Source: Ophiodon elongatus | Taxonomy: Eukaryota; Chordata; Actinopteri; Perciformes; Hexagrammidae | Reading direction: 5' to 3' | Length of the DNA stretch: 64,000 nucleotides | NCBI GenBank assembly: GCA_016806645.1 | Contig: JACSYO010002159.1 | Coordinates: 1,093,501 to 1,157,500, forward strand | In this document: in pieces, positions 1 through 13,322 of the stretch | Layout of the letters: each line of letters opens with the position of its first letter | Position numbering within the stretch: the stretch's first letter is position 1 | Translations under genes and position numbers: made by a program | Notes under the pieces: model-generated | Seen by the model: the letters and a program-made list of their open reading frames with translations, nothing else | Told to the model about the DNA's origin: nothing | The model's database searches: none

Positions 1-81
1 GGGTCAGAAGAACTACAGGACATTTCCTTGACAGGGAAACAGTATTGACGTGATTGATGCTCATGTTCTTCTTTTCTCTAG

Positions 82-3000
82 TTTGACCTCCCAGCAGAAG
101 AGTATGCAGACTGCCTACCAGACGGCGAGCTGCTTGCGTTGCCCCTTTTGCTGGAGGAGAGGAACATTGATACCAGCGGGCCTGGTGGTCCTGTCCCCTC
201 ACCGTCTCTGGACTTCAACGACAACGAAGACATCCCGACTGAGCTCAGTGACTCGTCCGAAACGCACGACGAGGGTAACTGCACAGAACAGAATGAATGA
301 CATGAATGCATAACCTAGTGGAAACTCTTTTACTGACTTCACAGTGTGACGTAGATGATACCAGTAACAGGATTTAAAAAACAGACGTGTGAAGACACCT
401 CCGAATTGATTTTCCGTCTTGTCTTGCACACATAGGTGAAGTGCAGGCCTTTCATGAGGATCTGAATGGCAGGCAGCACATCAATGAAATCTACAAGTTC
501 AGTGTGGACAAGCTCTATGGGATCCTCTTCACAGAGTCGCCGTTCATGAGTGACTTCATGGAACAGAGGCGGTTCTCAGGTCAGTATTGTCTGACGCTTC
601 TACGCCTGAAGCCCTGATCTCTCTGGAGTAAAGGCAGACCCACAAATGTGGTCACTGCAGGCGTCGCTAATTAGCTCTCTCATCGCGTCGCTGTTTAGAT
701 GTGGTGTACCACCCGTGGAAGAAAGAGGAGGCCGGGAACCAGACCAGAGAGATCATGTACACCATCTCGCTGTCCAACCCCCTGGCCCCCAAAACAGCCA
801 CAGTCACAGAGACACAGGTACAGTCAGCTCTTGTTTGTCCTACGTTCTGAGTTTGAGACGGCTTTCAGGACAGCAATCGATGAAACCACGTTTCCTTTCT
901 TTGATCAGACTCTGTACAAAGCCAGCCAGGAAAGTGAGTGTTACATCATCGATGCTGAGGTCATCACGCATGACGTGCCCTACCACGATTACTTCTACAC
1001 CCTCAACCGCTACATGCTCACCAGGGTGGCCAAGAACAAGTGTCGGTTACGGTGAGTGAGACGCTCACAGACCACACTCCTGGCCAATGAGACGTCAACA
1101 ACTTAACTTTTGATTTTACTCAATCTAATATTCATATTCCCAGTTTCATGTCTTATTGTAAGAGTCTATCCATGTGTATGAATATGTTTCTGTCCGCCTC
1201 TCAGGGTATCGACGGAGCTGCGCTACAGGAAGCAGCCATGGGGCCTGGTGAAAGGCTTCATAGAGAAAAACTTCTGGAGCGGACTAGAAGAGAACTTCCG
1301 CCATCTTGGTAAACTTGAGTGTCGTTTGTTTGTCTGTTCTGACTGTTGTAATATTTAGTTATATGTTTTGTTGGAATTTGAATCACACATTTAAAGTATT
1401 TTGTGCTCCTGTTAAAGAGAGAGAAGATGGGAATGAAGATAATAAACTAAACAGATACTTCACAATGATGTATTATAATGTAGTATGTACATTTTTTCAA
1501 CAAGTCTAGCGATCTCAAAGTGAATCTATAAATGCCTAACAGCTGTCTTCTTCCCTCTCAGAGTTGGAGCTGTCCAAGCTGGAGGAGTTACTGACCGAGT
1601 CCCACCAGCTGTCTCCGAAGGCCAAGGTGGTGAAGAACTCCACGGTGAGGCGGAAGAAGAGGCCACTCCCCCACATGCGCAGCCAGCATCTGGACGAGGC
1701 GCTCAGCCCCGTAACCACGCCGACGGATGAGGAAGTGATTCAGAGGATCAAACAAGTGGCAGGCTCCACGCAAACCAGACACCAGAGTCCAGAGCACCAT
1801 CACCTGCCAGGAGGCCTCGCTCTGTACAGCGTCTCCAAATTGCTGCTCATCATCAGCTTTGTGTACGCAACTCATCACCAAACACACGCACCATCCCCGG
1901 GATGCTTGTTTATCTGTCCGCAGGGATGCAAATACATTCGCCACATGCTCATCTCACATATGTTAAAACAGAGAATTCTCTCTGAGTCACGTTTCATGAT
2001 TTCATCTTCTTTCTTTTTTTCTCCAGCAAGCTCTGTGGAGTTTTTGTCTGATTTACAGTTCAGTTTTTGTTTTCATATAAATATCTCATTGTTGGTGTCT
2101 TGAGTGTAACCTCTCTCTCCTCTCCTCTCATTGCCATCCATAGGATCTGTCTAAGGTACATAATGGGATTAGCCAGCATAGCCAGATGAATATGCTGAAA
2201 AGTATTCCCAGCATAGATTATCATTGCCACGTACGGATGAGCTACTTAAAGGCAACATGAAAAGAGGAGGACTAATCAGTTTTCCATCTTGCCCTCCTTC
2301 AGCCTGGTCCTGCTGGTGTTCCTCAACATGATGCTCTTCTACAAGCTGTGGATGCTGGAGTACTCCGCACAGTCCTTAACAACCTGGCAAGGTCTGCGGC
2401 TTCATGAAAGGTACACACACACAGACAAACAAACAAGTGTACACAAGCACCCATCGTCATTACAGAGCTAATTTATTAAAGCGATACAATCTGGTTGATT
2501 GATATTTTGGGCATTTTAGAATACAAAGAAAACGTTATCTATCACTGCAGAGATGAGACTAAATGGAGTTCTATTTGGCTGTTTTCCCAAAAGGCAATCA
2601 CAACTATACACATACAGTTACAGACATGCAAACACACCCTCCACCCCCACACACACACACACACACACTAAATTACATCCATATGGCCGTTGACGTGTGT
2701 GACAGGAAAACATGGAGCTTCTAAAATTACCCCCGAATAGCTCTGGGCCTGCTGAAACAATTTACCAAATTGTTAGTTGGCAGGCCCTCCGAATGGAAGT
2801 CATGCTCGAGTGGCTGCACCCTGATGTTGCTAATGCGTGTGCATGTGTGTTTCCCAGTAAACTGCCTCAGACGCAGATGGAGTGGGCCCAGCTCCTGGAG
2901 GCGCAGCAGCGTTTCCATGACGCCGAGCTGTTGAAGTGGAGGGAGATTATCAAGTCGTCAGTTGTGCTGCTAGACCAGGTACTCGGACACAAAGACACAC

Positions 3001-4181
3001 TTTCAAAATCATTCTGTCAGAACAGAAATAATTGAGCAACTCCCAGAGAGTTGCCTGCTGCTTTTGAGTTGTGTAATGAGTGACACTGCATATGTAACTA
3101 GGAAAAGAACATACTGTATTTACTGGTCATACAGTGACACACAAGACCCACTATAAACATACAAGAGGTTATTTTAGCACCAGAGCTAGCAAGCCAAGTG
3201 CATTATTTCATGATACTGTATACAGTATGACCAATTTGGCACAGTGAAAGGCATTACACGCACCACTGAGAGAGGGCGCCTGTGAGCCAGTAAACCTGAA
3301 CTACTGGATATCTGGCACGGGGAACCTCACGCCATACAAAGCAGAGGTTGAAAAGAGAATCACACCTCGTCTGCTAAGTGCAGGAGGTTGTGGGTAATAT
3401 TAGTCTATTGGACCATTGCCACTACATTCAGTGGAGAAACTGGTGCAATTAGATTATTGAGTTTCTATGCAAAGCAGTGACTCTAGAAAGAAGCGAATGC
3501 CTGTTGGTTCTGAAACGGCAAAAACAGACATTTACTGATCATGTTTAAGATTGCTGATTTGCTCTTTTTTTTTTTGAAAAAATCTCACTATGATACAACA
3601 TTGTCTACATTCTTCTGGTTATTCTCAAGAATTATAAAAAAAAAATGTAAAAGAAATAGTGCCATGAATGAGAGTACTGTTTGCAACCCCTTGAAGTTTT
3701 TTAAATAAAAAATAAATATATTCATATATATACATATATATATATCAGGTGGGAGCCTCTCCACCCTGGAGATTATGAGTGGATTTTGATTCTATATCTG
3801 AGATAAATTCCAGGAATCTTTTGCATATATGCTGACCTGATGCTACGTTTTAGCCAAAGTGAAGTAGCCAGTGATTGAATATGACCTGTATAGAAATTAA
3901 CTTTAGGGAAGCCATTGAATAACCTTCCGACATTGCATCCACAAACGAAGGACCACCACTTCCAATAGTTGCCCAATTTTAAGTCTGCATCGCAATGGGA
4001 AATAATAATAATTAATTTAATTATTTTAATGGGAGAGAGGGAATTGTCACTGTCGTTGATAAACGAGCTAACTCTTATTACTCTTCTTTAGATGAAAGAC
4101 TCGTTATTGAACCTCCAGCGAGGCATCGGTATAAGGGACTACAGCTCCGAGGCTGAGGAGAAGAGAAGTCGCTATCACTGA
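82..4181 (+). CDS. gramd1a: GRAMD1/Aster-family sterol transfer protein, 3' part (5' truncated by window edge)
   Basis: Aster proteins sit in the ER, bind plasma-membrane phosphatidylserine through a GRAM domain and move cholesterol with a VASt domain. Ten exons fit GT-AG rules and stay in frame: 82-274, 436-579, 699-817, 909-1051, 1205-1308, 1562-1862, 2144-2155, 2303-2410, 2858-2978, 4092-4181, giving 444 residues here. The GRAM domain must lie upstream of the window. An acidic linker is followed by the VASt domain (about residues 75-235; SDVVYHPWKKEE, HDVPYHDYFYTLNRY, RYRKQPWGLVKGFIEKNFW), a basic Ser/Thr linker (SPVTTPTDEE), one hydrophobic membrane segment (about 322-352) and a C-terminal tail ending SEAEEKRSRYH. 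The family is clear. The choice of 1a over 1b or 1c rests on the 19q13-like neighbourhood, not on sequence comparison. Confidence 0.9.
2144..2155 (+). other. gramd1a: 12-nt microexon of the GRAMD1 gene
   Basis: The exon GATCTGTCTAAG is flanked by an acceptor (ccatccatag) and a donor (gtacat). Joining the preceding exon end (TTTGT at 1862) to it and then to CCTGGTCCTG at 2303 gives FVICLSLVLL. This restores the continuous hydrophobic membrane segment remembered for this family. Without it the reading frame is kept (12 nt) but the membrane helix loses four residues. Confidence 0.85.
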
Positions 4182-5369
4182 CACGCCACCAACAAGGCCA
4201 TGAGGGCATGCTGTGCAATATACTGTAGGACCTGTTTTGTTTGTGACCAGTATGAGGGCAGCAGCAAGACAGAGAGAGAGGACGGAGGGGGGAGGCGAGA
4301 CCACGGTGAGCTGGTCTGATAGACACAAAGAGGACAGCCCATGTCTCCAGCGCACAGAGGTTGAAACCCCCGTGAGGAGGGAAATCACGGACAGAAAGTG
4401 GCCCTTTCACACACACAGGACTGAGGTGTCCCCAACATCACTGAGGCATTGTGGGAAGGTGCTCCTTTTCCACACCTGTGGGATGAACCGTTTTCTTCTT
4501 CTCTCTTATTTCCAAGTGCATCCTACTGTAAGCCATGTCGACCAGAGAGTCGCGGAGAGAAGGAAGGAAAACTACTGCATGCATTTAGACAACCTAGCTC
4601 CCCTCAGTCAGTGTTAATGTGGTCCAGTTCCAGTCTATGTGTGTCAAAAAAAAAAAAGAAAAAAGAAGAACAGAAGACGAGGAGAGATTGAGTCGAAGAA
4701 AGGGGGGTCCTTTCAAGTCTTAATGGCTGTCTACACTCTCGAGACTGTTCCAAACCAATCGTCCCTCTAGAGGTCCGCGCTGCAGCGTCCCTTTAGCGAA
4801 CCTCCATGTGATCAAAGTACGGCGTCGTTCCGCCACCAAAAAGGAAACGACGCGCTGCAGCTGGGAGCTCAGCTTCACCGATAAGTCCCCGTTGCCTTGT
4901 TTGAACCTGGCCTGTGTGGTCTCCGTCAGGGCTGGTTCCCTGTCGGACTGTTGTGTTGAAATATTTATAAGTAGAATCTAAAGACAGATGAGACCTAAGC
5001 CAGTACTTTTAACCTCATACACAATTCACTGAATCAGTTGCCCCGGCCACATTGCTGGCCACCTCACATTGCATTATTGCTCATCCTTCTAATGGAGTAG
5101 AATGTATCAGCCTGGACAAAAAGGCCAGACTTTGATCACAACTTATTCATTTTTGAAAAAAGGGGGTGCTGCAGCCAGACCAATAGGGAGATCTGTGTTC
5201 TTACATGTTTTATTACTAAACTGTGACTATATCTCTTTAAAAATGTTTCGAATTAGAAAGAATTCTATGAATATATTTGAAATATATAAGAATATTTCAT
5301 TATTTAATATATATATATTTCAAAATATATAAACATTACCTATATTTATTGTTAATTTATGTAAATAAA
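4182..5369 (+). other. 3'UTR of the GRAMD1 gene, ending at a poly(A) signal
   Basis: Non-coding sequence after the TGA. The first canonical AATAAA at a plausible distance is 5364-5369, inside AT-rich sequence. ORFs here are short and look random. The exact cleavage site is not visible. Confidence 0.5.
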
Positions 5370-6127
5370 GAAATTATCAGAGCTCTAGACCAGTTAAAGA
5401 ATTTCTAACAAAAAAGTGTTTTCTTCTAAAAAAAAATGCATGCCAGATATGTCTGTGACATGTCCAGTGTGCAAGTATGATTCTGCATTTGCGCGATTAT
5501 ATTTGCGCGATCGTGTGTGTGTGAGAGAGAGTGTGTGAGTGCATGCATGCGTGCGTGTGTGCACAAGTGTGTACTGTAAAGTGTGACATTTTTACCATTC
5601 CACACTTGTATGTTTCTTATTTTTTCTTTTCTGGCTCCTGCAGCCAGACTGCCTTTTTTTTAATGCTAATGCATTTGGATGCTGCCTTGCATTGGCCCCA
5701 CCAGGGTACCGTTTACGATTGAAGAGTTTTGTTCCAAAATGACATATCCAACATTTGAAAACAAAGTTACACCTACTTTTACAAAAATTATGGATTGCTT
5801 AGACAATTCATGTTTGGCACATACTAAGAAGCTTAAATCCACGGTTTACAAAAAGAAGAAGACAGAATTGATCACCTAAATTTTAAGATGAACTTGATTT
5901 TTTTTTTTTTTTCTTGTAAATGGATATATAACATTTTGGAGATGAACCCTTCACTTGCACTCTATGAGCAACTCTTTGTTCCCGTCACCACGTTAGTGGC
6001 TTGACGACTCTTTTCCTGAAAGTAATAGTTTTCAAGTTTTCAAATTCACTTTCTTGCCAAAGGTTTGGTGAAGGTTGATACCACTCTCATGTCTCTAAGC
6101 TAAACATGGAGACACAGCAAGAAGCAG

Positions 6128-6520
6128 GTTTCCTCCTATTCCCATTGTTTATGCTAAGCTAACCATCTCCTGGCTTTACTATCTAACTGCCAGTTAGCTT
6201 AGCTAACTGATGAGTTAGGGTGCAGACTAGCCAGGCTAGCTGTTTCCTCTTTTTTCCATTGTTTATGCTAAGCTAACCATCTCCTGGCTCTACTGTCTAA
6301 CTGCCAGTTAGCTTAGCTAACTGATGAGTTAGGGTGCAGACTAGCCAGGCTAGCTGTTTCCTCTTTTTTCCATTGTTTATGCTAAGCTAACCATCTCCTG
6401 GCTCTACTGTCTAACTGCCAGTTAGCTTAGCTAACTGATGAGTTAGGGTACATGCTAGCCAGGCTAGCTGTTTCCACTTTTTTTCCATTGTTCATGCTAA
6501 GCTAACCATCTCCTGGCTCT
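6128..6520. repeat. Tandem repeat, about 114-bp unit, about 3.4 copies, hairpin-forming
   Basis: The phrase CATTGTTTATGCTAAGC recurs at 6143, 6257 and 6371, with a one-base variant (TTCATG) at 6486: spacings 114, 114 and 115. Each complete unit has GCTAAGCTAAC and, about 30 nt later, its exact reverse complement GTTAGCTTAGC. It also has the near-palindrome TAGCCAGGCTAGCT. Each unit could therefore fold into a stem of at least 11 bp. The copies are nearly identical, so the expansion is recent. Confidence 0.9.
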
Positions 6521-7565
6521 ATGCATATGTTAGAGCGGTATCAATCTTCTCATAAAACTCTCGGCAAAAAAAACGAATAAGCGTTTTTTTTCCCCAAACT
6601 GTCAAACTATTCCTATAAAAGCACCTACTTCAACCCATATTATACTCCCCCTTCTTCTATTTCAAGTGTCTGTCTTGGAAGCATGAAAATGAACTTTACG
6701 CAACTCAATTGAACCAAAAAGAAAGAAGTAGAAATGCAACTCCACGAATGATCATGTTGCTTTAACTGGGTTTGATGCGGCAAAGAGCATCTCCTAAGAG
6801 TTTGTCAACAGAGACCACGGATAGCTGACCGACTTTAGTGGTGAAAACACTTCCAAATAAGAAAAATGTCCTCGTGTTAGAAAAAAAAAAGAAGAAAAAA
6901 AAAAGAGAGAGAAAGTGAAGCACTTTAAGGCCTTTTCAGGTAAAGAATGAAAGAAAGAAATGGCAGCCATTTAGTTTGGAGTTGATTACAGGGCTGAGGA
7001 AACTTTCTGTGGTGTTTTTTTATTTTGTTGTCGTTAATTTGACAATCACGCTGGGATTGACAACTTCTCCAAACTCATTAGAAAGTCTGACTTGATCTTA
7101 ACCCTGCTGGTTTGTCATTGCTCACAAATGACTTCTGCCCGACTAGAATAGTTGTGCGTAATTCTATTAAACACGCGAATCTCTTTCAATGTCACATCCC
7201 AAAGGCCGATCTAAGGCTGACACACTTTGTTGTCTCTTTCAGTGCATGGCAAAATGAGTGATTTGTATGAGGGAATTGTATCTTTACTTGTGTGCCTGCA
7301 TGGCGTGTTACTGACTGACTTAATGAGAGCAGCAGAAAAGCTTCAGGATTGGACCCCTGCCGTGTGTGTGTGTGAATATTACATTTGAAGAAGGCACCGA
7401 GTGATGATAACGCTTGGGAACCTTGAGACCTGAATGTGAGTGGAAATGTTTTCTGTTTTATAGAAATCACTTTCACAACCCTGATGACACTGAAAGATTA
7501 TATTGAAGCTATGCTTCATGTATGTGAAGGTACAGAAATGTCATACATAAATATATATATATACT

Positions 7566-7596
<31 letters not shown>

Positions 7597-7879
7597 ATGA
7601 AAATGTGATTGAAATGCTTTAAAGTGTTTGTTTTTCAAAGTGTATTATGAAATGGATTTTTTTTTTTTTTTTCAGATGCTTGAATTACATATTCTTTTGG
7701 TTTTAAAAATGGCAAACATTCTCATCCTGTTTTGATGGAGACATGGTAAATACTTGATGAAGTTGGTTGTGCTCCCCAATTCTGGTTTTATTGACTTGAT
7801 TTCAATCTTGAGACGCTGGAATTTTTATTTCACTGTCAAGGCTGAGTGAAATGGTTTATATGAGCCTGACACATTTTAA

Positions 7880-8340
7880 TATTGAACCGCCGTAAAACGC
7901 ACATCCTCCTCAGTCCAAATTAGATCTTCACTCGCGCCTCCAAGGAACCGTGGCAGCGGAGCGGGAATTTCATTTTCTTCAATCGTCACAATTATGCAAA
8001 TTAAATATTTTGTTCACCTTCATCGTTCCCTTGAAAGCTCCGTGTTTCCTAATGGACGCGACAAATTTGCCTTTAATTAATCTGAGCTACAACCCTCAAC
8101 ACCTGTCTTCACAGCTATCTGCGTTCCACGAATGATTGTATGATTGCTATTGCTGCACAGCTGTGGAACCAAGGTGACCTGAGAGGTCTGGAGGCCACCG
8201 TGTTTTGTCCCTGACAACTAATGAATTGTGCGCTTCGTTGACTGTATTAATTGGCATTGGCCTCGCTCGGCACCCAGCCGGCGAGACGTTGGTGACCCCC
8301 GTACGACGCGGCACTAGAGCTAACGGCATTGGTTAACACT
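7880..8340. promoter_or_regulatory. Candidate conserved non-coding element upstream of dact3
   Basis: A block free of microsatellites and low-complexity sequence in an otherwise repeat-rich spacer. It has an octamer-like ATGCAAAT (in ATTATGCAAATTAAAT), several TAATTA/TTAATT homeodomain-type cores and balanced base composition. No long ORF with coding character. This is a compositional judgement only; no alignment was possible. Confidence 0.3.
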
Positions 8341-8596
8341 CCACCGTAGGAATCACACGCCAACCTGCTGAAAAATGACCACTGATCAATCTCATAGCAA
8401 ATGCTCCTCTTCGAGTGTGTCTTGAAAAAAAAATATATGTACTGGTGTAGTTCTGTTCAAAAAGAATTCTACTGTATGTTTTTTTTGTTTTTTTGTTTTT
8501 TTTTTAGAAAATGTTCTGATCTCTAGAGAGACTTTTAGTGAAATTTCTACATGAGATGAATATACTGTAAGTATATGTTGTGTATATCTGCAGTGT

Positions 8597-8597
<1 letters not shown>

Positions 8598-8636
<39 letters not shown>
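8598..8636. repeat. (CA)n microsatellite
   Basis: About 38 nt of CA dinucleotides in the gramd1a-dact3 spacer. Confidence 0.95.
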
Positions 8637-8638
<2 letters not shown>

Positions 8639-10260
8639 ACAAAAGAATCCAACCTGCGCTGCGCGTAGGTTTTGACTTGCTGATGACTTTGCCTCATAGA
8701 GACTGAAGATAAAAGTGGCTTTCTGGTTCATGTGAAGTAGAGATTGGGAGTATGAATAAAAAATATATATAATATACAAAGTGTTGCAATTTTTGGAGAC
8801 TTTTTTTTTTTTTTTTAAACCTTTTCTTCTTTCCCAAATCACACTCATTTCATAATTTCTTTTTCCGAGTAACATGTTTAAAGTTGTTATCCTTAATGAC
8901 CCGGTGTGTGTGTGACCTCAGGAGACGCCGCAGTGTAGTACAGAGGAAGATTGCATGAGGGCACCGAGATGAAATATTCATCTCTTACTGCACTTTAGGA
9001 AACATAAGATAAAATCAACCGACTTTAAAATATTGATGTATGCTATTGAAAGCTTTGTTATTTTTGGTGCAGCTCCTGTACCTAAACCTGTACATTCACA
9101 GCCGTTCCCATGTGAGTTTCTATGCCCCCCCCCGTCGTCGTCTCACTTTAATTACTGTTGAATAAATCATCTTTTAATTATCACCGTCTCTGCTGCACAG
9201 ACTCAGCGAGGGAATGCACGTGAGAGCTATGATACCAGCCGTCGATCTTACGGAGCATGAGACTGAAACAACTGGGATGCATATGTACAAAATTAAGACT
9301 TTTACTAAAACTGTGTTGTTATTGTGTTTCTTTCCATTATAGATACCATTACAGAACAAAATGCTAAATTTGTGTGATAATGTTAATGTAGAAAATACCA
9401 AAGTTAGCCTCTGGCTTTGGTCTTTGTTTTGAACATCTCAGATGATAGTTCTTCGAGGGGGAAGCTGCTCAAGACGCACAACATGGCACAGTAACATGAA
9501 ATAGGATACCTCACTGGCTTAAGAAGTCAAAGCAAGATGGGTTTTTTTATTTTTATTTTATTTTCCAAACATGAAAGTGTTTCAACATTCCTCAGCATCC
9601 TGAAGGCCGCCAGCAGGAGACGGATTGATACCTTGTTTCCTGATTGGAGAACGAGGTAACAGACCATTTTCTAAAAAACAAACACAAAGGAGCACAGTGA
9701 CGTCCCCCAGTCCCATTAACGCGTACACTTGGTTTCATAATGCCTTTCAGCATCTGCATGTTTTACACATAAAGGTTATTATGTGTCCACTGTTACGGCT
9801 CCTTTCACCACTCCATCAGCCCGACTATTGTGGCCACTCTTTCTTTTATTGCTACATGGCGGCTTTAAGTCGTTTTCAGGACACTAAGATCCCAGTCTAG
9901 CTCTACCCTCCCAGAATAGCCGTCCCCTGAAGCAGCCCATTAGTCCCAGACCGGGATGGGGAGAGGGGTGAGGTCGGCGCGTCGCCGTAATGAATCAAGG
10001 GGGATGGGACGACGTCACGCGCAGCAATCCCACAGCCTCTCACGTCCAATGAAGGCTGAGATTGGATTCGCAGAAGAGGAGGGGAGAGGAGGAGGACTCC
10101 CACTTCTCTCTCCGTGGCTGGTCGCAGAGGGCGGGGCTCCGCGCTGCGTTTTGACAGCTGCGAAATAGAAAAATGTATCTCTCCAAAGCTGCCGTACTAT
10201 CTATCACAAGGCATTGGGATGCAGCATGGCCCTTTATAGCCAGCGAATGCCCTCGTAAAT

Positions 10261-10370
10261 CTGGGCCAATTAGAGAGCACTAAATAAGGGTGGGTGGTGG
10301 GGGGCGGGGGGTTGTGGAATTTGCTTTTATTGTGCATTAAAAGTCTTGGATATTTTTTTTTGGTGGGGCC
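10261..10370 (+). promoter_or_regulatory. dact3: dact3 proximal promoter / 5'UTR region
   Basis: Just upstream of the dact3 ATG are a CCAAT box (10266-10270), a GC box GGGGCGGGGG (10301-10310) and ACTAAATAAGGG between them. The 400 bp further upstream are CpG-rich. The transcription start is not determinable from sequence alone. Confidence 0.45.
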
Positions 10371-12664
10371 ATGCATCGCGCGTTCTCGTTCCCGGTGACC
10401 GTGGAGCGCAGTCGGACCAAGGAGCGCCTGGAGGCGAGCCTGGCCGGGCTGTGCGAGCTGGAGCTCCGCAAGCAGCGGCAGGAGTGCCTGGTGCTGGGGG
10501 CGCTGGCTCTGGGAGACCCGCGGCTCGAGGACCGCTCCAGAGGAGAGCTGGCGTGCTTCAGCAGCTGGGGCCAGGAAAACTTGACACTGAGGCGCCAGCT
10601 GGTAAGAAGTTTGAGTGTCTTTTTACTGCGTGTTTGGATTCCGGCGGACTCGCATCACCCCACCCTGGTGTTGGGGGGAAAGTCCCACATAGTTTTGAAT
10701 ATCTAATGGCCTTTTTGCGGCGTCTCCTAATTGCGATCCGCTTGACCGTTACATGGACTCTCGGTCCGGGCAGCGCCTTTTGTGTGGAGGTGACCTCCAT
10801 CTGCTGAGGAAAAGTTACTCAACTTGATTAATAGGCCCTCTGTTTGAAAGGATGTAATGCGTTGCTGTGCTTCGGGCTGAGATTTATGCCTGTGGGTAAC
10901 GAAATCAGGGGGTGGAGCACCCGCCGTTTGTAGCCCAGACCGACTATTTAATGGCCCATTGTTCCCTCATCATGGACTTTTGTAGCTTTTACTACTTAAC
11001 AAGCTCTTATTAGTGCTCATAAAGGCATGAATCATATAGCCCGCTCGTATGTTGCCGTTATTTTTACGTCATACGCATCTTCCAAATAATTGATGAGGTG
11101 GCGTTTTCTCACGTCGAGCTCGAGCGAAGTTGCGACCATGTACGTTCTCAGGATTAACGTGAGAATAAAGAAGAAACTGGCTTTTAACCAAGACAAACGC
11201 AACTCGGAGTGACAGCATTACCATCTCCCTCAGAAAGTTTCACGCACCGCTGAGCCCGGCACTGTAAATAATGTTTGTGTTTTTTTTTTTTTTTTTTTTT
11301 TTTTTTATGGTCTGTGTTTAATTATATTTCTCGTTATGCTGCTTTAAGTACATTTGGGGGGGGGGGGTAGGGGGGGTCTGGGTGTTTCGTTTGTGTTCGG
11401 CCGCTGCTCTCGCGCAGCCCGCTGTCTCAACATTGCTACAATAGGGAGCCATTATTAAAGAGGGTGAAAAAGAAATTAAATCAGCCGCCGCCTCTTCACA
11501 CCTCCTTCTCTCCTCCCTCCTGCTCCTCTGCCGGGGGTCTAACAATAGGCGCATATGGAGCAGAATACTAATGATTGCGACCGAGGCTCCAGTGAGAGGA
11601 TAAGGCTCACAGGAGGCCCTGTGCCCTGCCGTGACTTGGGGATGGCATGACATGGGCCCTGCGATTTAGTTTGGCCTCAATGATTGAGCTCGTGTGGACT
11701 AGTTTTCATAATTCCAATGGAAAACAAAGATTAAGTTCATTTCAAAAAACAATATTGAAAGATGTATTACAGGAGTGTATGAGGACCAAGTCTTGGCAAT
11801 GCGCACACGCACCACTCTTGTGACCCCCCCCCCCATCCCCCCTCCCTCGGTGCTGGTGGTGGAGCTGTCAGCTCATTTCCGCCCCGCGTCTCATCCACAC
11901 ACTGACTGGAAGCAGCACGTCTCCAAATCCAGTGAAGGAGCGACGCGCGTGACCCCCACATGGCTGCGCGTGTTCTCGTTTTCATTTTCCGCGCAACGCG
12001 TCTGCGAGTCGATGTTTATTAACTGTTATGCTTACCCAGGCGTGGGAGTAATTACACGGGGTACTCCTCGGAGAATACTTTCTCTCTTTTTCTCTCTTTT
12101 TTTCCTCCTCCCTTATTGAAGTCTCAAATTGAGTCTTCTCTCAGGTCACCATCTGCGTCCAAGCCAAATCCCCAATCTCATCTCCCATGTAGGTTAAAGT
12201 CTCCAAAATGCTCAGTTCACGGCGTGACGCGGAAACAACAGACCCGTGGGGGCTGCCGAGCACACGCGTGCGCGTGCACGTAGATGCCTTGAACATGAGT
12301 GTGCCCCCCCCCCCCCCCAGACGGGTCTGAGGGGCCTTTTGCTCCTGGATACAGTGTGTGGTGTTGACAGCTGTGGGAGGCCAGACAGCAGCTGGGAAAG
12401 CATGAAGCTCTGACCTCCCTCTCTGCTACCTACTGGGCGCTTTGAAGAGTGGAAGAGAATGCATGAATTGTGTATGAGTGTGTGACACACATACATCTGT
12501 GTGGAGGAGCGTTTGACTTTTCTGAGAAACCTCGAGTGATCCGCAGTTCTCTTTCATCTCGTGTGTACCTTCCCTCGTGCAGGGTTTTCTGGGGCATGCG
12601 TCTGCAGTATGTTTTGCTTTCGCCGTGTTCCTTCGCTAAACCGCTGGCTTGTCATCTATCCAGT

Positions 12665-12696
<32 letters not shown>

Positions 12697-13279
12697 TCCT
12701 TGTGTGAAGACAACAGCACATCATTAGTGAGACCATCGGGCGGTTGGTCTACTCAGCAGAGACCGATCACTCGTGTGGATCACTGGACGGTTCCCTCCGC
12801 TTTGTGCTGGCACACAAAGACAAAACCCAAATGTCTGTGCGTTATTTAGCTCCATCTGTACATACAGTATACATGCACTGACTCGCAATCAGGCGAATGA
12901 GTTTCTGAAAATGTATGTGCATGGAATATACACATCCACACAGACATGTGTAAATATTATGTATACAGACGTACCCATGAAGTGGACTCTGAGCTGGGGC
13001 CACACAAGTCTCTTAAGAGACTCCATTCACAGCCAGCCCGCCCGCCGCCCTGCCTACAAGCCTCGGTGCACGTAGGACGGAGTCGGAGCATGCTAATGAA
13101 TGCCATTCACTGCACTTATGTAAACACCGGGTGCACCTCTGTGTAAACTTCTGTCGAATTAGAATTCATCGTTCAAATTGAATCACCATATTAACATAAA
13201 GCATTTATAAGGTGTGTGTCTATTTGAAGAAAGAAGGGGTCAGTAGCTTAGCCAAGCAGTGGCACTGGCGGCATGGTGT

Positions 13280-13322
<43 letters not shown>

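Larger units (their letters stand above)
5370..10260. other. Intergenic region between gramd1a and dact3
   Basis: I see no gene. It holds the 114-bp tandem repeat at 6128-6520, AT-rich tracts (7549-7600), poly(A)/poly(T) runs, a CA microsatellite at 8598-8636 and a candidate conserved element at about 7880-8340. From 9900 the sequence becomes CpG-richer toward the dact3 promoter. Confidence 0.6.
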
